A DNA stretch of 64,000 nt. Origin: Jaltomata sinuosa. Taxonomy: Eukaryota; Streptophyta; Magnoliopsida; Solanales; Solanaceae. Position 1 is the stretch's first letter. The number at the start of each line of letters is the position of its first letter. The DNA lies in assembly GCA_003996215.1 (NCBI GenBank), contig QJPP01007233.1:801501-865500 (forward strand). Direction: 5' to 3'. The position numbers and the translations under genes are program-made. Shown piece after piece: positions 61,612 through 64,000 of this stretch. The notes beneath the pieces are model-generated. The model was not told where the DNA came from, ran no database searches, and saw only the letters and a list, made by a program, of their open reading frames with translations.

Positions 61612-63082
61612 GGGGTCGTTTGGTAAAGTGTATAATAATAATATTGAATATGATGTATTAATAATGGGGTGAAAATCATTTACACCCTCCAACTTTGCTT
61701 TAAAAATCAAACTCTCCCCTCAACTTTGAAAAATAATCATTCTCCCCCCTTTTTCCTAATTTATTTTTCTAAATGTTTGTTCTACCCTTACATTATCAAT
61801 CTTTGTCTTTTTTTCTTTTTTACTTCTTTAAAATTATAATATTTTTATTTTTTAATCTGTGTAATAAATTGTCTAATAAAAAATAATATTTTTGCCAAAA
61901 ATAATAAAAGAGAAAAATTTGATTGAGTATAAAAGCTAATGTCGTTCTATAACAAATAAATGAACAGAATAAAAAATTAATTTTATTAATAATAATGAAA
62001 ACTATAATGTAATAACTTTATAAATATATTTTGATGCAGGTAATACAAGAATAATTAATAAAAATAAAAGTATATTTTATAAAAAATTCTTAAAAAATAT
62101 CTATTTATATTATAAATAAATTTTAAATTATAATAGAAAATATTTTATTAATGGAATGAAAATTCGTTTATTGATATAGACAGTAAAGAATAAGAGATAA
62201 GTAAAAGTTAAAGGAAATACAGGGGTGTATCCAAGAGGGGGCAATGGTATTCACCGGAACCTTCTCGCTAAAAAATATACTGTATATAAAAGGTATTTCT
62301 TTTAATTTTAGTGTATATATAGACTTTGAATCCCTTTAACACAAGAGTAGGTTGGCTCAGTAATTTAGGAGGTTCAAAATTCACCTTGAGATTTCAAGTT
62401 TAAATTCATATATATTTAATGCATATAATATTAAAATAATAATTGTAAGAAAGAATATTTGATTTTGCAATAAATTTATAAAAGAATTATTCTACTTATA
62501 ATATTAATGAACTTAAATAAAAATTTATAAATACTTAGATTAAAAAAAAAAATGATATTATATATATATTTTTTTACATAAATGGAAAAATGAATGTCAA
62601 GGATAAAATAGACATTGCATATGATAAAGAGGGGGGGGGGGGGGGGAAATGATTATTTTTCAAAGTTGAGGGTGAAGTTTGATTTTTAAAGCAAAGTTGA
62701 GGGGCGTAAATGATTTTCACCCATTAATAATGCTGGTATTAGTTATATTGAGATTATTTCTGATGCAGTGTTTGATTTGATGTATTAAAAATAACATTCA
62801 TTACATAATTTCCAAAAAAATAATAATAGTTGTTTATAAAAATACCCTCCACAAATATGATGTGAAAAAGATTTTGAGGGGCAATAAATGAGAGGTGCTT
62901 ACCATCCGAGCAACTCCCTCTTGTTAGAATTTTCATGTATTAGTTATACATACTTTAATACTAAATAGAGTGCATTAGTTATACATAAGTTGAAAAAAAA
63001 TATACCAAACAAGGTACTAGTAATATATACACAAAATTAATACATCAATTATTTTTTCTAATGCACTCTACTAAACGACGTC
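61612..63082. mobile_element. MITE inserted upstream of annexin D4 copy 2 (host of a nested element)
   Basis: Left end GGGGTCGTTTGGTAAAGTGT, right end the inverse AATGCACTCTACTAAACGACG, with probable TTA target duplication (61609-61611 and 63083-63085). Without the nested element it is about 0.4 kb. In the copy 1 promoter the sequence CTTTATAATTTTAAATGGTA is continuous at the equivalent place (near 53540), which supports insertion here after the duplication. The TTA target suggests a PIF/Harbinger-type element. Confidence 0.75.
61667..62722. mobile_element. Mutator-like element nested in the MITE
   Basis: About 1056 bp with near-perfect terminal inverted repeats of about 80 bp, beginning GGGTGAAAATCATTTAC and ending GTAAATGATTTTCACCC. 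The direct repeat ATTAATAATG flanks it on both sides (61657-61666 and 62723-62732), a 10-bp target duplication. The interior is very AT-rich and noncoding, with a run of 16 G at 62631-62646 next to the right TIR. Confidence 0.85.
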
Positions 63083-63229
63083 TTATAGTATTCATTACTT
63101 TAGTAATTAAGGGACGCAAATGGTATTTATTGTACACGGAGGGCTACTTTGGTCTTTTCAGGTTTAATAATGTAGCTTAGGTACCTGGGTGGTAATTGAT
63201 TAAATGACATAAGTATCCCTAATAACTCG

Positions 63230-63236
63230 TATAAAT
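63230..63236 (+). promoter_or_regulatory. Putative TATA box of annexin D4 copy 2
   Basis: TATAAAT lies in AACTCGTATAAATATAG, 71 bp before the ATG at 63301. The upstream context ATCCCTAATAAC is shared with copy 1. Confidence 0.6.
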
Positions 63237-63300
63237 ATAGTTGCAATGGAATCACAAGTCCCTATTTTCTCTCTTTCACACAAACAAACACAAAAAGAAA

Positions 63301-64000
63301 ATGGCAGAGGCTAATTCATATGCAGCTCTCACCAAGGCTTTCTCAGGTTCTTTTCCATTTCTTCTTCTTAAACACATTACAATTTTAGTTTTCTAAATCT
63401 GATATTTACTTTCCTCTAATCCAATATAATTATAAGTATGGCATTCCATATGCTATTTAGTATAGCGATAATGCCATTAGTCCTGTATACTATATATAAA
63501 GGTGTTACATTAAATCAATGGACGCAAGTCAACTGTCTTTCATATACGTACACATTTATCACTTAATCATATACGTATTGTACACATTTATAGGACTTGG
63601 TGTGGATGAGAATTTATTCATCTCATTACTTGGGAGATGGAATAGGCCTCAGAGGGAATCCTACAGGGTAAGTACTCCTGCATTCTTCAGAGAAGACGAA
63701 CGACAATTCCAGAGATGGAGTGATCACCATCTCCTTCAGCTTCGTCAAGAATTTCTGCGTCTTAAGGTATTTTTTATTTTGATTATAATTTGTTAGAACC
63801 TGTGAATAGGTAAAAATGATTTTGTGTTCTTATCATGATTTCTTTGTGATGACCAAAATTTTGTAGGATGCTGTATTGGTGTATACAATGCATCCATGGG
63901 AAAGAGATGCTCGTTTGTTTAACGAGGCCTTATTGAAAGGATCTCAACATCATATTCTCATCGAGACTGCTTGCACTCGATCTTCTCAACAACTTTTGGG
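63301..64000 (+). CDS. ANN4: Annexin D4-like, tandem copy 2, 3' partial
   Basis: Exon 1 is 63301-63346, exon 2 is 63594-63766, and exon 3 starts at 63867 and is cut by the window end. The start MAEANSYAALTKAFSGLGVDE is almost the same as in copy 1. Exon 2 differs from copy 1 at 8 of 58 residues and has the same phases and borders. Repeat I keeps the Val-substituted loop GLGVDENLF, and exon 3 continues MHPWERDARLFNEALL. The visible part is open with intact splice sites, so the copy looks functional so far. It lies 9.5 kb downstream of copy 1 in the same orientation, as a direct tandem duplicate. Confidence 0.92.

Larger units (their letters stand above)
55946..63300. other. Intergenic between the two annexin D4 copies
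   Basis: A 7.4-kb AT-rich spacer made largely of transposon pieces: a Mutator-like element (56980-58111), a small hAT-like element (58248-58900), Stowaway-like relics (59001-59462), a LINE fragment (60475-60785) and a nested pair (61612-63082). A less AT-rich stretch at 56390-56792 is described separately. From about 60985 on, blocks match the upstream region of D4 copy 1. No intact gene is seen. Confidence 0.6.

Noticed and set aside
62754..62936. 60-codon minus-strand open frame
   Set aside because: Lies inside the MITE upstream of annexin D4 copy 2 and is AT-rich chance sequence.
1..64000. CRISPR arrays, rRNA or tRNA genes, integrated virus
   Set aside because: No regularly spaced repeats, no cloverleaf or rRNA sequence, and no viral coding motif was seen on reading both strands.

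Overview
This is nuclear DNA of a flowering plant. The genes are intron-rich with GT-AG splicing and long AT-rich introns. Several dispersed copies of a TS-type SINE (its 3' part carries the conserved GGGTCTATCGGAAACAACCT-like block and a TTG-repeat tail), Solanaceae-type MITEs, Stowaway-like elements and RTE-type LINE relics point to a member of the Solanaceae (tomato, potato, pepper or tobacco relatives). I cannot name the species from sequence alone.

Layout. (1) 823-11100 (+): the 3' eleven exons of peptide:N-glycanase PNG1, with the 5' exons outside the window. (2) 12480-18324 (+): complete eight-exon PITH-domain gene. (3) 19641-20513 (+): intronless plastid ribose-5-phosphate isomerase. 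(4) 22835-24423 (-): six-exon secreted, EGF-like, probably GPI-anchored protein. (5) 28065-29598 (+): IQ67-domain (IQD) calmodulin-target gene whose last exon seems to contain a frame break. (6) 30186-40340 (-): complete fourteen-exon NEK-family kinase. (7) 43950-47888 (-): annexin D3-like gene. (8) 53764-55945 (+): annexin D4-like gene. (9) 63301-64000 (+): a second, tandem annexin D4-like gene cut by the window end. Exon borders were set by hand from reading phase, GT/AG dinucleotides and family knowledge. For every complete gene except the IQD the exon lengths add up to an exact open frame, which supports the models.

Two blocks look like old conserved neighbourhoods. From memory, PITH, RPI and NEK2 match the order At3g04780, At3g04790 and At3g04810 in Arabidopsis, and annexin D3 next to D4 matches At2g38760/At2g38750. 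The rest is gene-poor DNA between 47.9 and 63.3 kb, filled with small transposons. The most instructive case is in front of the second annexin D4 copy. Comparison with the first copy's promoter shows an added block of about 1.47 kb: a MITE (61612-63082) that itself holds a Mutator-like element (61667-62722) with long terminal inverted repeats and a 10-bp target duplication.

Functionally the genes are ordinary housekeeping or signalling genes: ER-associated glycoprotein turnover, pentose phosphate/Calvin cycle, mitotic or cell-growth kinase, calcium/calmodulin scaffold, and calcium-dependent membrane binding. I saw no CRISPR array, tRNA or rRNA gene, viral genome or clearly new multi-gene system. 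The most useful leads are the duplicated annexin promoters, the nested insertion, the IQD frame break and the little-known EGF-like protein.
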